A stretch of DNA of 64,000 bases from Urophycis tenuis. Taxonomy: Eukaryota; Chordata; Actinopteri; Gadiformes; Phycidae. The stretch is taken from assembly GCA_036785325.1 (NCBI GenBank), contig JAXIVH010000016.1:2434047-2498046 (forward strand), given 5' to 3'. The notes beneath the pieces were generated by a model, which worked only from the letters and a program-made list of their open reading frames with translations, was not told the DNA's origin and did no database searches. A program made the translations under genes and the position numbers. Of this stretch, positions 31,548-42,904 are shown in pieces (position 1 is the stretch's first letter; each line of letters opens with the position of its first letter).

Positions 31548-33275
31548 CTATTGTAAATTCCTCCTTGTCGACAGGACGTGTTCCTTCCCATTTTAAGCAT
31601 GCTACCATCCAGCCCATATTAACGAAAGCCAACTTTGACAACAAGACATTGCTTTGCCCAACAATTATAGGCCTATATCTAAACTCCCAATTTTGTCAAA
31701 GATTTTAGAGAAGGTTGTGGCCATTCAACTAACTGCTGTGTTGGAGAGGCACAATATTTATGATAAGTTTCAATCAGGGTTTCGGAAACAGCACTCTACT
31801 GAAACTGCTCTTTTAAGGGTTTCCAACATTATTCTAATGTCCTCTGATGCGGGTGATTGTTCTGTGTTGGTACTTCTTGACCTCAGTTCGGCGTTCGACA
31901 CAGTAGACCATCATATCCTGATTGAGAGGTTACGCGATTGGGTGGGCTTATCTGGTATAGCTTTAGACTGGTTTTCATCATATCTATATGACAGAAGTTT
32001 CAGCGTCTCTATTGGAGACTTTGTGTCAGACTCCTCTCCACTGTCCTGTGGTGTCCCGCAGGGCTCGGTTCTGGGGCCCTTGTTGTTCTCCTTATATTTA
32101 CTGCCCTTGGGACAGATTAGGGGCGGCATGTAGCTCAGTGGGTAGAGCGGGTGTTTAGTGGTCGTCCACTAACCGTAGGGTTGGGGGTTCGATCCCTGTG
32201 ATCCCCACTTCCAAAACTGTCTACATGTCGAAGTGTCCTTGAGCAAGACACTGAACCCTGAACCCCAACTTGCTCCCCGGGCGCTGATCATAGCAGCCCA
32301 CTGCTCCTATGTACAATAGGATGTGTCAAATGCATAGAACGAATTTCGTTCCCATGTCACATGGGAATGACAAATAAAGACCACAAGGTCCAAATAATAA
32401 TAATAATAATAATAATAAACAGTTACAATATCGCACACCAGTTATATGCGGATGATATCCAGCTCCATTTCTCTTTTAAACCTAGTGAGGCTTTTAGATT
32501 ATCTAGGCTTCTTGAGTGTCTAGACGCTATTAGGGACTGGTTGGCAGGAAATTCCTTACAACTCAATGCTAGCAAAACGGAGGTTCTGGTTGTTGCCCCA
32601 GAAAAGGTCATCCCCACGATCATGCAATGTATTGGGCCTCTTTCCTCTGCTGTTCACTCCAACCTGCGTAATTTAGGGGTGAAATTTGATCAATCTTTGT
32701 TGTTCGACGCCCATGTAAAGCAGCTGACCAGATCTTGTTTTTTCCACCTAAGAAATATCAGTAAACTCAGATCTGTAGTTTCAACTGCTGAGCTTGAGAT
32801 GCTTATACATGCATTTATCTCATCTCGCATTGACTACTGTAATGCACTTTTTTCCTCACTCAGCATGTCTGCTCTTGATCGTCTTCAGTCAATCCAAAAT
32901 GCTGCCGCAAAACTACTCACTAGGTCAAATAGACGGTCTCACATTACCCCCGTCCTTAAGTCTCTGCACTGGCTCCCTGTTGCATATAGGATTCAGTTTA
33001 AAATGCTCGCTCTCACATACAGAGCATTGCATGGTCAGGCACCTGCTTATGTGGCTGAGCTAATTCACCCACATTTGTCAGCTCGCCCTCTTAGGTCAAA
33101 CATGTTAAATTTACTGTCTGTTCCACGCACCCGGCTTAAGACCCGTGGTGATCGAGCTTTTTAGGCCATAGCACCGAAACTTTGGAATGCTCTACCTTCA
33201 CCCATACGGTCTGCTGTTTCTGTGGATTCTTTTAAAAATCAGTTAAAGACATACCTATTTAAAAAGGCATTTGGT
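31548..33275 (+). pseudogene. L2-type reverse transcriptase, interrupted
   Basis: Motifs in order: NNYRPISKLPILSKILEK, FQSGFRKQHSTETALL, LLDLSSAFDTVDHHIL, CGVPQGSVLGPLLFSLYL, then the SINE, then HQLYADDIQLHFSF (the YADD catalytic centre), LNASKTEVL, the thumb region to LHWLPVAYRIQFK and LKTRGDRAF. A frameshift near 31645, the SINE, and a TAG at 33162-33164 break it. It should copy its own RNA by target-primed reverse transcription. It is not functional here. Confidence 0.9.
32121..32417 (+). repeat. tRNA-derived SINE, full length
   Basis: The head GGCGGCATGTAGCTCAGTGG is tRNA-like with an A box (TAGCTCAGTGGGTAGAGC) and a B box (GGTTCGATCCC at ~32188). The body contains TCCTTGAGCAAGACACTGAA, and the element ends with an (ATA)n tail. 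It is nearly identical to 60434-60715 and splits the LINE just upstream of the YADD motif. It is not a tRNA gene: acceptor pairing and the rest of the cloverleaf are not maintained. Confidence 0.9.
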
Positions 33276-33943
33276 TGACCTGTCTGCACTTTATGTAATG
33301 TGTATGTGTATTTTGTATGTAATTTTAATCATGTAATGTGATTTTATTTTTATTTTTTGTTTTATTTTTTATTTTTATTATGTTTCTTGTATGCTTTATG
33401 CCCCTGTAAAAGCACTTTGTGATTTTATCTGTGAAAAGCGCTTTATAAATAAATTTTACTTACTTACATATCTTTGAGAGGCCGCGATTTCACGGGAAGA
33501 CAAACCACTACAATACTGGGTGGTTAATAAAGTGCGGTTCCCAACTCTGGCTAAACTGGCGGGCAGATACCTTTCAGCACCTTGCACTAGTGTTGACAGT
33601 GAAAGGTTGTTCAGCTCAGTGTCACACATTGTGAGTGAAAGCAGAAACAGGCTCACAGCTGATCATGCAGAGATGATTCTGTTCATCAAAAAAAACCTGC
33701 CTCTCACTTTCTCAAAAGAAGCTTAGATTAGAGACCACACCATTGCATTCTGACTGAAGTTTAACTGCAATACAGTAGGTTAATTCATGTTTTGTAAAAG
33801 CTGAAGACAGTGCTAAATAGTTATGATATTTTGTTTGATTCAAATGTGGACACTGCAATAGGTTTATTCATGTTCATGTTTATTCATGTTTTATCAATCT
33901 AAAAGTTGAAGACAGTGCCAAATAGTTAATTAAAGATTTAAAG

Positions 33944-34416
33944 GGGAAGTTCTTTTTTTTTAAACCTGGACCCTATTTCTGGCATTATATCATTTACTCC
34001 GTGCGCTTCGTGAGGATCCGCTATCATTTCACGGAGTTTGCTACTGCTGGTTTAGTGCAACATGGCAGAATATTTATCGGACAGTTAGGGTATATTCTGA
34101 GGGAGGCTCAGTAATTTACATTTAACACCTAAATATATATTTTTTCTTTTAACTTTGAAAAAAATAATTATGCAGGATTTAACAGTTTTTAAACATTGTA
34201 GTGTCACTACTTTGTGCAGATAAATGTGATTCTTCAACTTAAATGCAAGTTTACAGCCTGCAAAGAGGTGTGAGATTCAGTCAGGGCTGAGAAGTGCTGA
34301 TATTGTGGTGCAACTCTGCAGCCACTGTGCAGCTCCTTAATTAATGGCCCATCAAGGGGAGGGGGGATCCCCCGTACCTGTGGCTGCAGGGTGGGGCCTG
34401 AGTGATTAGGAGCAAC
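33944..34416. other. Repeat edge and upstream region; no gene seen
   Basis: From GGGGAAGTTC with a T-run at 33954 the sequence has the look of the end of another repeat. No coding region is recognised until the exon at 34417. Confidence 0.4.
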
Positions 34417-35904
34417 ATGAGCAGAAGCAGCACGATGAAGGAGTGTGGCAGGAGTCCCGAGAGGTTTGAGAGGAGATTAAAGCGTTTAAGACTACATCAC
34501 CAGGACTGTGAGAGACGTTTGTCTAAAACAATTTGCCAGCAAGTACCGGTAAGTGTTAAGATATTTTAAATTTCTGCTTCTACTTGTCAATTTATGTTAA
34601 TGGTGTATTTTTTGCTATTCACGGTCACGGTCATGATTCAAACTTTTTTAAATTGCGAGGTGGAAATGTAAAATGTAAAATTTGATAACTGGAAAACTTA
34701 ACTGGTGTTAACGTTACTTTATTTCGGCATGTAACCATAATTTGAATATAAAACTCATAAGACAATTTAGGGAGATGCAGGCTGCTGCTCTGTTTGAACG
34801 CTTTTACGTGTTTTAGACATTGACTTCTGAACCGTCTCCGCTTTAGGCGATGGACTTTTTTTCACGGCAGCCATATAATAATTTGTAATAAAAAAATCCG
34901 GAGGGTCGCAGTAAGCGCAGGTTTAACTCCCAGGCAGCCATATTGGGTGAGGAAACTTGCTCTGACTGACTGCAGTAGATGGTGATCCAGTCATCTTCAC
35001 TAAAACAAAAAACTATTCATAACTGATTTTTTTTCTCGCCATATGTAGCTATTACTTTAACTATTTCCATGTTACTATGATGTTACATAGAAAAATACAT
35101 GAATAAAAATTGAGCAAGTTCTGGTTGTTAACAGGCATAGGGGGAAAAAGTAGGTCTGCCCACACACTAATGGTCATTTTCTATACTACTTTTTATACTG
35201 CTCTGCGCCTAAATTAAACCTAAGATGTGCGGATAAAAACCCTCTTTTCACTCATAGTAGAACATGCATCATAGGCTGAGGAAGACAGTTGCCTGACCCA
35301 AGATGACCGCCGTGTAGCTACGCCGTGTCATTGGTCAGGATGAGTCATCTAGTTCTTATATATATCTATGGTAATAGACTGTTCAGCAGATCTATGTCAG
35401 GTTTTCAGTTATGGAGCAAATTATTTTTAAAATGCTGAAAATCAGCTACAATTTTATAGTAACTGATTTTAGTTTGATGCATCAAAAATCCACTAGTTTT
35501 GTTTTTTGTTCTTTTCAAGTATATTTTTGGCTTTTTCCGTCTTTATTGGATAGGAAAGTCGTGAGAGAGATAGGAAATGGGAGGCAGAGAGGTGGGGAAT
35601 GACACACAGGATAGGACCGCTCAGCATGGATCTGATAGTGTATGAACCAACATTATGTTTGGTGTCTGTGTTTTGCTTACAGTTGGACAGTCATCATGAG
35701 GAGAGTGAGTCTGAGTCAGAAGTTTAAAGCCATGAGGGATGAGACACAGAATACAGCCCACCCCAGACCGAATCATCAGGAAGAAAAAGATCCCAGGCAG
35801 AGAGGAAGACGAGGGTATGTGTCTAAGGATTCTGTTTATTTTAAACATGTGTTAGAGGTGCACATATTAATTTAACCTGCGGTTACTTTGATTTCATTGA
35901 CTTG

Positions 35905-36045
35905 AACAAAAGACAAGGGGGAGGGAGGGAGAGAGGGAGAGAGAAAGAGAGAGGAGGAAAAGAGAGGAGGGAGGGGGAGAGAAGAAGGAAAGAGGGAGTG
36001 AGGGAGGTAGGAAAGAGAAGGAACAAAAGAGAAGGGAGGAGAGAT
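35905..36045. repeat. Polypurine (GGGA/GAGA)n tract
   Basis: About 140 bases almost purely A and G on the plus strand; a smaller tract with similar bases is at 38470-38560. Confidence 0.95.
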
Positions 36046-36240
36046 TTTTTGATCATTTTGCCAGAGTTTTAAAAAACTGCACAAATGGTATTGATATCAT
36101 GCATATAAATAAGTTCCTCCAGCCTCTTGCCATAGTCTTATTGATAATTACTTGCTGTTGTGAATATCAGAATATAATAGAATAGAACTACTGCTCCCTT
36201 CTCATTGTCTTTGAAAACTGTCCAGTATGGTTATTTATTT

Positions 36241-36320
36241 CACAGCAGTGTCGGATAGACGTGTTTCAGCCACTGGTCTTTCTTCCAGTGGCTGAAACAC
36301 GTCTGTCCGACACTGCTGTG
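36241..36320. other. Long hairpin, 36 bp arms
   Basis: Arm 36241-36276 (CACAGCAGTGTCGGATAGAC...) pairs with 36285-36320 with one mismatch, around an 8-base pyrimidine loop. It lies within the intron before the second acidic exon. Confidence 0.9.
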
Positions 36321-38440
36321 CCGTTAAGAAAAGTTTCCAAGTATTTATTGTGAGTGATGGTGTGTTTTGCCTACAGTTGGACAGTCATCATGAGGAGAGT
36401 GAGTCTTCTGAGTTAGAAGTTTCAAGCCATGAGGGATAAGACACAGAGTACAGCCAACCCCAGACCAAATCATCAGGCAGTGATGCAGATGTGAATATCC
36501 CTGATATCCTCTGTGAAGAAAGTCTTGATACAGATTCATCAGAAGACAAAGATCAGAGAGCAGGCAAGTGCAAAATAAAAAAACACTGAAACCCCAAAAC
36601 GTATGTAAAAAGAAAAAATAATAAAGAACACACCAAAGTAAAAAGTGTAAGCATAAAACCCTGCACAAAAAGGAAGGATGGCAAACGCTCATGGGACAAA
36701 AGACACTACTGTCTTTACTGTGGAAAGCCACACTCGAAGATAGCGAGGCATCTGGAGAGACAACATATTGCCATCAAGGATGTAGCAGCCTATGCCTTCA
36801 GCTTCCCGGCAAAATCAAAAGATAGAAAAGTTCTTCTAGATCAACTACGTAATAAAGGCGATTTTAAACACAACACAAAAGTCTTGAAAAAGGGGAAAGA
36901 AAGGGCAAGTCGTGACGTGCAAGCAGCCGTCTCATAACACCTGTATTGAAGATTACTTGCCTTGCACCTATTGTTATGGGATGTTTGTAAAAAAGGAATT
37001 GTGGAAACATCAGTCCTCATGTGGAAGCAAAAAATCGTGTACAACAGATAATGAGAAAAATACAAGAAGAGTACAAAGTCGAGCTGCACGGCTTCTTCCG
37101 ATCAGGGCTTCCTCCACTGGATGTCAGGCGATCGTCAATAACATGAGGCAAGATGACGTGTCTTTTCACATAAGGACAGATTCTTTGATTTGCAGGTATG
37201 GTGAAGCACTTTTTGCAAAACATGGGCGTGTGAAGTCAAAACACCAGTATATTTCACAGAAAATGAGGGAGCTTGGCCGTTTCATGTTGGTGGTTAAAGG
37301 CATGAACAAAACTGTAAAGGGCCTGGAAGACATGTGTGCACCATCGTGGTTTCAGAGTTTAGTCCTGGCAAAAATCAGTATGGGAAACCATCTACTGCTG
37401 TCAAAATCGGATTCTGTCTCAAAGGAGCGGTGGAGGTCCTCATTGGACAAGCACTCATGAATGATGATGACCTGGCTGAAAGGAAGGCAAAAAAATTCCT
37501 TGAACTTTTAGAAAAAAACTGGAAAAGTCATGTGGCTGTCAGTGCTCATCAGACGATGCAAGAAAAGCGACGGAACAAGCAAGACGACATCCCCTTACCA
37601 AAGATGTGATCACTGAGGGATCATCTGAGGATGATAGAAGATAAAGCAAAGGAGGAACTAACAAAGGAGCGAAGTTTAACAGCCTACAAGACATGGAATG
37701 AGACGGTCCTGGCACAGGTCATCATCTTCAACAAACGGCGTGAAGGGGAAGCATCACGCTTGTCTCTTGACACCTAAAAGACAGCAAGCACTACTCCCAT
37801 TAACAAAGACATCTATGAAACATTGTCGCCACTCGAGAAACAGCTCAGCAGTCTTCTAACACGCGTAGAGGTCAGAGGAAAAAGAGACAGGAAGGTCCCG
37901 GTTTTCTTTACGGAGAGAATGAAAGAGTTGATTGACTTGTTAATTGAAAGGAGGGATGAAGTTCTCATACCCGCAGAAAACCCATATCTCTTCGCAAGAC
38001 CAGGTGCATTGACAAATATACGTGGCTGTGATTGCCTGCGAAAATATGCTGAGGACAGTAAAGCAGAAAACCCTGAGCTCCTTAGATCAACCAAATTAAG
38101 GAAACAAGTTGCCACATGATATCCGAGTTCATCGGGACTTTTACCGGCAGACTGACAAAACCTTTCAGATCGCCAAGATCAGCAAACTTCTTTTTGAAAT
38201 GGAAGAGGGGACGGGGACCTTAAAGGGAAAAAACCTCAGCACCATCGGCCTTTCTGTTAGCGGTATGTATGCACTAGAGCTGACAGTTTTGTCCTGTTTT
38301 GTCCTAATTGAGCTAGTTTACTCAGCAGTAGTCTTGTTGGTTCTGCACTGACTGACTATAATTATCTTTCGTAGGTGAATCTCCCACATCAACTTCCGAC
38401 ATTCGCCCACAGACCCGCCGAGGCAGAGAGGAAGACGATG

Positions 38441-39660
38441 GTATGTGTCTAAGGATTCTGTTTTTGTTCTGGGGGGGGAACATAAGAGAAGGGGGAGGAG
38501 AGAAGGAGGGAGGAAAGAAAGAGAAGGAAGGATGAGGGAGGAAAGAAGGAACAAAACGAACAGAACAGAAATAGGACTAACACCAACGATTATTTTCATT
38601 ATTGATTAGTTTAACATTTTTCAACATTTTATTGACCAGTGTTTCTCAAACCACCAGCTGACATTGTCCTCAAATGTCTTGTTTTGTCCACAAACCAAAG
38701 AGAGACTCAGTTTATTGTCATAAAGGAACAAAAAAGAAACCAGAAATATTCACATTCTCTGCAATCAGAGAATCTGGACTTTTTTCATTAAAAAAAATAC
38801 TCAAACTGATTATTAGATTATCAGAATAGTTGATGATTAATTAATAGTCGATTGTTTAATTGTTGCAGTGCTAGACAGAAGGTTAACATATTTGGAGGTG
38901 CCTGCATCTTAAAAGTGAGGATGCCTTTCTTTGATTTAAACATTTGTGATATAAACATTGTCACTACTTTGAGTCATTTTATTTCGCGTTGGGGTTCTAT
39001 TCATCCTGTAGGGGTTTATTTGTGCATAACAACCGACAAACTATACATTTTCCCTCTTATTATATGGATTACGAGTGAAATAATTAATTTGAAACATAAT
39101 GTTGATCAAAATACGACTTTAATTGATTTACAAATTGCCTTTCAAATCTGGTCATTTATCCGCTGTTTTGCTGAGCTTCCTCACTGTTGTCAACAAAGCC
39201 TTTGATAATCAATCAGTGGAGGGAAGGATTATCACATATCTTACGATTTATGTAGTTGTGTAGTTGTATCTGTCATAAACAGAGCTGCACACCGGGTCAG
39301 GGGCTCTGATCACATTGTTTTTCATCCACGATGTGGAAGGAGCCTCCACTCTCCGTAACAAGTCATTTATCTAACATCTCAATTAGTCTGAAGCTGTTTA
39401 ATGACAGTAGAAATCAAACATTAGGTAAATATCCTGCATAGTTCTTCTGCTCTGTGCATCCCTAGAAACAGTTAGTAGAACGCAGTAATTGACCAGAAGG
39501 CAGCATTCAACAGAGCTGTGTAATAACACTTATTAACAGACATTTTGCAGCCAATCAGAATCACATATTCACCCAGACCATGGTATAAAAATAACGTATT
39601 GCTCAGAGACTTTGACATCTGAACTTAACCTGTAAAGATTGACTAACGTTTGTCTGTTGC
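38441..39660. other. Intron-like DNA, nothing recognised
   Basis: Apart from the purine tract (38470-38560) I see only AT-rich unique sequence; the ORF at 38852-39205 has no recognisable motif. Confidence 0.4.
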
Positions 39661-39883
39661 AGTTGTAGATGAGAGTGTGGGATCGAGCCCAGAAATGAGG
39701 CTCTCCCAGAAGAAGAGAAACCAGACCAGGACTGTGAAAACCAGTGGTAAGTTTGTTAAAACTCCAAGCATGGGTTGTAAAATACCATGAATTAATAATT
39801 TCGTCCCTCTCTGCAGATAGTTGTATGATCTCATTGTCTCCCTTTCATATTTAAAGAGGTGTTGCACTTGCTATACAGATTCA

Positions 39884-40010
39884 AGATTCAAGAGACTTTA
39901 TTCATCCCGAGGGAAATTATTGTGCAACAGATCGAAACAAAGAGAAAAGAAATATACACAAAATAAAATATACCCTAATAACCAATAAAATAAACAGCAA
40001 TATAACAATA
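39884..40010 (-). repeat. LINE-type 3' end, inverted
   Basis: ATTCAAGATTCAAGAGACTT followed by TATTCATCCCGAGGGAAATT is the inverted form of a LINE 3' end with an AATAAAGTCTCTTGAATCTTGAAT-type tail, common in fish L2 relatives. Confidence 0.5.
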
Positions 40011-40284
40011 AACTAAAGTACCGTAATTTTCGGACTATAAGCCGCGACTTTTTCCCCATTTTTCGACCCTGCGGCTTATATAACAGTGCGGCTTATCTAT
40101 GGATTTTTACAGCTAACGGCCACTAGGGGGATACCTAAACATTGCGAGCGCAAGACAGTTTGTGAGACACCCTCATTATGGAAAACAAACAGTTAACGTA
40201 TGCAAATATGCAACTTGTGTTGAAATGTTAATAAATAGGAGCTTCCCCAAACAGTTGCCTCTTTCCCAACAATCCCCTCTGTGC

Positions 40285-41181
40285 TAGGGTTGGGACACGA
40301 TTTTTGAATAGTCGAATATTCGTGACACTTTCGAATAAAGAATACTCATTTCGAATGCCGCATTGACTAGTATTGCGTTTCACTCATAGGTTTCACTGGG
40401 AAAGAATGCTGCATTGTTTACATAGAACTATACGTCCGAACCTAAAACATCCCCGAAAGGATGGCTTATCTGCAGCGGCAATCGCGGTCCTATTTGGGGA
40501 GGAGTACAGTGCAGAGGGGGCAACATACACCACTGAACTGACTCAGTACTGCCAGGATGTGTGCCCACCGCTCCACAATGACCCACTGACATGGTGGAAA
40601 GCAAATCAAAAAAGATACCCCCGCCTGGCAAAGTTGGCGAGCGCCTACTTGTGTGTGCCTGCAACGTCCGTGCCGTCGGAGCGCGTGTTCTCCGCTGCCG
40701 GCTTAATAGTTAATAGGCTGCGCACACGTATCCACCCCGAACACGTTGACATGTTGATTTTTCTGAATAAAAATATGCAATAGGTTTACTTCGCTATTTC
40801 TGTTAAATCCATTCGATCTCGTTGCTGAAACTGTTTCACCCGGTTCCCCCTAACAGGCAGTTAAATGAAAAACAGCGCAGCGGTTGCAATTGTAACTGTT
40901 TGTTTGTTGTCATGCTGTAGCTGAGATAAATCGCTCAGGGAATATGCCCATTTTACCGTTCTGTAATGTTCTTATTGATTCAGTAAACTGTTTGGTTAAG
41001 TCTACCCTTTCTGTCGTGTGTGTGTGGTGGTTGAAGGAGGGGGATGTCGCACGTGAGCGCGCGCGTGTGTGTGTGTGTTTTTTTTTTTTTTGGGGGGGGG
41101 GGGGGGGTCGATTTTCGAATAAAATTCGAATAGTGTCTAGCGAATTTCGAATAGTGTTTTGGACTGAAAGTCACATCCCTA
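40285..41181 (+). mobile_element. hAT internal-deletion element, 8 bp TSD
   Basis: Ends TAGGGTTGGGACAC and, inverted, TAGGGATGTGAC. The 8 bp duplication is CTCTGTGC (40277-40284) and CTCTTTGC (41182-41189), with one mismatch. It carries only the C-terminal part of a transposase. Poly-T and a 17-base G-run lie at 41078-41107. Confidence 0.85.
40441..40786 (+). pseudogene. hAT transposase C-terminal domain only
   Basis: LTWWKANQKRYPRLAKLASAYL followed by CVPATSVPSERVFSAAGLIV and a stop after LIFLNKNMQ is a complete hAT dimerisation domain of ZBED1/ZBED4 type. The catalytic Asp regions are deleted, so the copy is non-autonomous. Confidence 0.85.
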
Positions 41182-42904
41182 CTCTTTGCACCAACCATAT
41201 GGTAATTAAACATAAAAAACGGTGCGGCTTGTATATGTACAAATCATGCAATTTAGCTTCTGCGGCTTATATTCAGGTGCGGCTAATAGTCCGGAAAGTA
41301 CGGTAACTTATAACCAAGTAACTAATTACCAGCTCACTAAAAACCAACTAGCCTAACATTTTGTTATATTAGCTTATACTTAGTTACTCTAACTTAAGTA
41401 TAAGCTAATATACCAGTACAACCTATAATAAAAACTAATAAATATATAAATATATCAATATATATATATCACAGTGAGTATTTATGAAATGGGATGAGGT
41501 AGTTTGCCGTACCGCTACAGTAACCACGTAGGTATATACACATGCACGTATGGACCTGTTGAGCAAAGTCCGCCGTGAACCACGAATTGAAGATTACAAG
41601 TCAGACACAGATGGTGAGATTAATGATGGTATTGGAATTTAGAAATGCAACCTTTTTGTACACTGCTGGTTGTGTTTTTCATACTTAAACTAATTAGATA
41701 AAAGAGTAATAAAATAATTTTGCATGAATAACAATGCACTACTCCATCCCTTTTCTTCTTAAGTTTACTGCCCGACATGATACAATTGTGGTGAAGAACT
41801 GTCTTCACATCAAGCAAATTTAGTGTTAACAGCAACCTGTTGATTTTTTAAAGTCAGATTTTTTTTTACAAAAAATTTTATGTTATCCTAATGTTTGCCT
41901 GTTTGTGTTGTAGATCAGGGACCAGGACCAAATGTGATCAAGAGAAAGAGTGGAGAACGGCCCAAGTCCAAGGAAATAATAAGTAGGTTCTAAAACTAGG
42001 CAGGAGAAGCATACAGATTGTTTCCCCTGTCAAGGGGTTTTCTTGAGAGTTCTTCCCAGTTGATGTAGGGCAGATGTTATGATGCTGTGTAAAGCCCTTT
42101 GAGACAAACTTTGTAAAAACAGGCTATACAAATGAACTAGCCTTGCATGGCCTTGTTTATTTAAGGTATGCATTGTTTTCTGTAATTTGTCACCCCTAGC
42201 AAAGGCGAGGAGAGGATGGTCTGAGAGGACAGCAGTGCACAAGCACTTGGATGAATATATCAAACAGCGCCGAGTACCTGGAAAAGAAGCGTGCATGAAA
42301 TGCATAAACAATGAGAAAGTTCTGGGCAAGAGAACCTGGAAGGATATTAAAAACTTAGTGTACAACAGAATTGTAACACTGAACAGGAAGTCTGCTTCGC
42401 ACAAACTTAGATTTTGAATATTGTTTTCATATTGTGTGAAGATGGTTGGCACTTTAGTGTTCTTTAGTCAACACATTTGGATGCTGTCATTGTTCAAATA
42501 TTCATGTGACACATTTTTGTCACTGATTGTGTTTTCCCATGGGGAAGCCTCATGCGCTGTGGGGCATGAGAAGCATCTGGTTCAGGCTCAGGTGTAATAT
42601 AATTACAAATGAATGAAACCTGAAATAAATATAATTGGACACTGTAGTTGACGCCTGCTGCTTTATTTGATAATTTTCACTGTCACTGTTAAAAACAATG
42701 AAAGCTGTTCAACAGCTCCAGCATGGCATCATCTTCATCAAAAACAAAATACAGACATCCTAGAATAAAGCATGAATAGATAAAATAGACGATAAACAAG
42801 ATAGAAATAAAATAATTCAATTCAATATGGTGCCCATGAAAAAGTCCTCACGTGACTAGTAAACCGGGTTTTTAAAGCTGATTCTTACCCTTTGGTTTTT
42901 AAAG

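Larger units (their letters stand above)
35683..36565 (+). repeat. Duplicated acidic exon with flanking intron
   Basis: The acceptor-exon block TTGGACAGTCATCATGAGGA occurs at 35683 and again at 36377, each preceded by TTGC(T/C)TACAG. The exon ends also recur: GAGGAAGACGA(G/T)GGTATGTG at ~35803 and ~38428. This gene family therefore duplicates exon-intron cassettes. Confidence 0.75.
40021..41303. mobile_element. TA-flanked DNA transposon, host of a hAT
   Basis: Ends CCGTAATTTTCGGACTATAAG and, inverted, CCGTACTTTCCGGACTATTAG, flanked by TA at 40019-40020 and 41304-41305. No transposase of its own is visible; without the inserted hAT it is ~390 bp. The TA target suggests Tc1/mariner-type mobilisation, not proven. 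Confidence 0.75.
34417..42417 (+). pseudogene. Multi-exon Crypton-like tyrosine recombinase gene, decayed
   Basis: Exon 1 is 34417-34548 (MSRSSTMKECGRSPERF, donor GTAAGT). An acidic exon LDSHHEESES is duplicated (35683-35814, 36377 on). The second copy leads into C2H2-like fingers HYCLYCGKPHSKIARHLERQH (~36705-36770) and CTYCYGMFVKKELWKHQSSC (~36963-37020). The recombinase body follows (37000-38260) in two or more frames: QKMRELGRFMLV, FNKRREGEASRLSLDT, RKVPVFFTERMKELIDLL, STKLRKQVAT and HDIRVHRDFYR. The LR...AT, GH and Y elements resemble a tyrosine recombinase core. Small exons follow at 38374-38440, 39663-39746, ~41540-41613 and 41914-41982. The last exon is 42200-42417 (VPGKEACMKCINNEKVL ... 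RTWKDIKNLVYN). Stops and frameshifts are many. Similar proteins are known as Crypton-related genes in fish. Confidence 0.6.

Noticed and set aside
32121..32205. Possible tRNA gene (A and B boxes)
   Set aside because: It is the head of a SINE: a SINE body and tail follow, a near-identical copy lies at 60434, and the acceptor arm does not pair.
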